23,319 bases of DNA. Source: CAYLPJ01 sp964385465. GTDB taxonomy: Bacteria > Planctomycetota > Phycisphaerae > SM23-33. The DNA lies in contig CAYLPJ010000078.1 in NCBI GenBank assembly GCA_964385465.1, forward strand, positions 1 through 23,319, given 5' to 3'. Numbering within the stretch: position 1 is the first letter of the stretch; every line of letters starts with the position of its first letter. The notes beneath the pieces are model-generated. The model ran no database searches. It had not been told where the DNA came from and worked only from the letters and a program-made list of their open reading frames with translations. Positions 22,331 through 23,319 of the stretch are shown one piece after another. The position numbers and the translations under genes are program-made.

Positions 22331-23319
22331 CTACTTGGCCGGACCGGGAGTCAGCCAACTCGGCGGCTCCGAGTACGTCCTTTCCAGATCGGACCCGCGT
22401 ACAGCCCTGTCCAATGGCCGTTCCAGACACACGCGTTTCGCGAACGAACTGCCCCCGCCAACATAGATGCTCATCGTCCTGCAACAGCAGCACCTAAGGA
22501 TGTTGCCACTTAGACGGTTGATGCAGGCCACCAGCGACTCGAGGTGTGCCTTGCGATCAAGGCCAGCTATCTCTCGAGGGCCGGCGAAGCAGTACAGGCA
22601 GTATCGCTCTCCGCTCGTGCAGGAAAGTGGTGTCTGGCGTATGCGGGCCAACACGCCCGCCCACAGAACGCGAGCCACTGCCGAGGTACAGTTGCTGCCA
22701 GCGCCGTGGTACCTGAGTGTCCTATTCCTCATCTCGGTCTTCATTCTTCGCCACTCTGCCTTCATCGCCTCAGTATCAAGGTTGGCCGTCACTGGAATGT
22801 AGCGAGGAATCTCGTTGCGTTCACTGGCTTTGTCCATCGGGAACGGATTCGGCTCGGCGTCGACGATCTTGCCGTCAACTCCATCCTTCACTGAGTACTC
22901 ATCCACTGGCCAGAAGCTCACGTAGCCATCGTTCCTGTCAGTGGGGTCGTTCTCAATGAAGAGCGAAGCATGCCCAGGGAACTCATCGTCCCAGATCGCG
23001 ACTGATGGGAAGGCCGTGGGAAAAGGCTTCTTCGGCGTCGGCTTCGGCATCGGCGTCAGCTTCGGCATCGGCATCGGTCTCACCAAGTAAGGTCGACCAT
23101 CAGAATCGAGGCGATGGTCCCCCGTCCTTCCGTCCCGCGCGAGATCATCAGCAACGTTCGGAGGAAGGTTGTGCCTGAAACGCAGGTCCTCCGAAGTCTG
23201 CATTCCCAGGGGATCCCTCCCGATGGCGGGGTTGCAGCGAGTGAACTCGTACAGCCCCATCCCATCCACATACCCCGCCGGGTCCCTCTGGGTGAACCGT
23301 CCCGTCATCGGGTCGAGGT
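22331..23319 (-). CDS. RHS-repeat protein C-terminus with predicted cysteine-peptidase-like toxin tip (5' partial)
   Basis: The frame enters from the right edge, so the N-terminus and RHS repeats are missing. The first residues show the RHS core end: LDPMTGRFTQRDPAGYVDGM, then LYEFTRCNPAIGRDPLG. After DPLG comes the variable tip of about 290 residues. It has a proline/lysine linker (RPMPMPKLTPMPKPTPKKPF), then PGHASLFIEN, DGYVSFWPVDEY and, 94 residues after the histidine, GSNCTSAVARVLWAGV. Counting from the Met at 23308, the candidate catalytic residues are H113 and C207. An early His in GHASL and a later Cys in NC suggest a circularly permuted papain/NlpC-P60-like fold. The last 100 residues are cysteine-rich (RCCCCR). 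The known RHS pattern is a shell that encloses and releases a C-terminal toxin. RHS membership is secure; the toxin fold is an inference. Confidence 0.85.
   Translation of the reverse strand, partial: LDPMTGRFTQRDPAGYVDGMGLYEFTRCNPAIGRDPLGMQTSEDLRFRHNLPPNVADDLARDGRTGDHRLDSDGRPYLVRPMPMPKLTPMPKPTPKKPFPTAFPSVAIWDDEFPGHASLFIENDPTDRNDGYVSFWPVDEYSVKDGVDGKIVDAEPNPFPMDKASERNEIPRYIPVTANLDTEAMKAEWRRMKTEMRNRTLRYHGAGSNCTSAVARVLWAGVLARIRQTPLSCTSGERYCLYCFAGPREIAGLDRKAHLESLVACINRLSGNILRCCCCRTMSIYVGGGSSFAKRVCLERPLDRAVRGSDLERTYSEPPSWLTPGPAK
23034..23078. repeat. imperfect GGCATC-type tandem repeat coding the Pro/Lys linker
   Basis: About seven imperfect hexamers (GGCATC, GGCGTC and GGCTTC variants, plus AGCTTC) encode alternating proline, methionine and lysine between the RHS core and the toxin tip. 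Such simple-sequence linkers mark the exchange point between conserved shell and variable tip in polymorphic toxins. Confidence 0.6.

Overview
The window is GC-rich, protein-dense bacterial DNA that most resembles a Planctomycetota genome, probably from an uncultured lineage. This rests on family content: a hydrazine-synthase-alpha-related (HzsA-related) secreted cytochrome, a WPRFRGP-type PQQ-like propeller protein, a DUF6288-type PDZ/alpha-toroid protein, a XylR-like AraC regulator, and many Sec-exported glycan-active proteins. No rRNA, tRNA or CRISPR array was seen.

Layout from left to right. 1-423 has no convincing gene but holds a cluster of seven TGTCCAC heptamers in both orientations. 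424-3008 (minus) carries a XylR-like AraC regulator followed by a secreted BNR_4-type protein. 3146-9864 (plus) carries a large HzsA-related di-heme protein, then a two-propeller PQQ-like protein. These two share an almost identical leader-coding segment, and the second ends in a frameshifted tail. 9871-10992 (minus) is a sialidase with its full catalytic set. 11187-12131 (plus) is a CHAD protein, convergent with 12138-14141 (minus), an SGNH / Ig-like / CBM9-like secreted protein. 14339-15718 (plus) is a secreted parallel beta-helix protein. 16057-17322 (minus) is a GH16-like enzyme, and 17468-18547 (plus) an AI-2E-type permease. 18563-21162 (minus) is a two-gene unit: a URO-D/methyltransferase-like protein, then the DUF6288-like protein.

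From about 21,200 the character changes. Clear genes become sparse, repeats and a short-loop hairpin appear, and from about 21,740 GC drops visibly. The right end (minus) holds the C-terminus of an RHS-repeat protein whose variable tip looks like a cysteine-peptidase-type toxin domain. A small membrane-anchored protein follows 25 bases later and is a natural immunity candidate. This is the most interesting part of the window.

Functionally, the left and centre read as scattered, mostly single-gene units for exported carbohydrate recognition and cleavage (sialidase, BNR_4, GH16-like, beta-helix, SGNH-CBM9) plus large propeller proteins of unknown role. The right end reads as an accessory polymorphic-toxin locus. 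All functions are inferred from sequence only.
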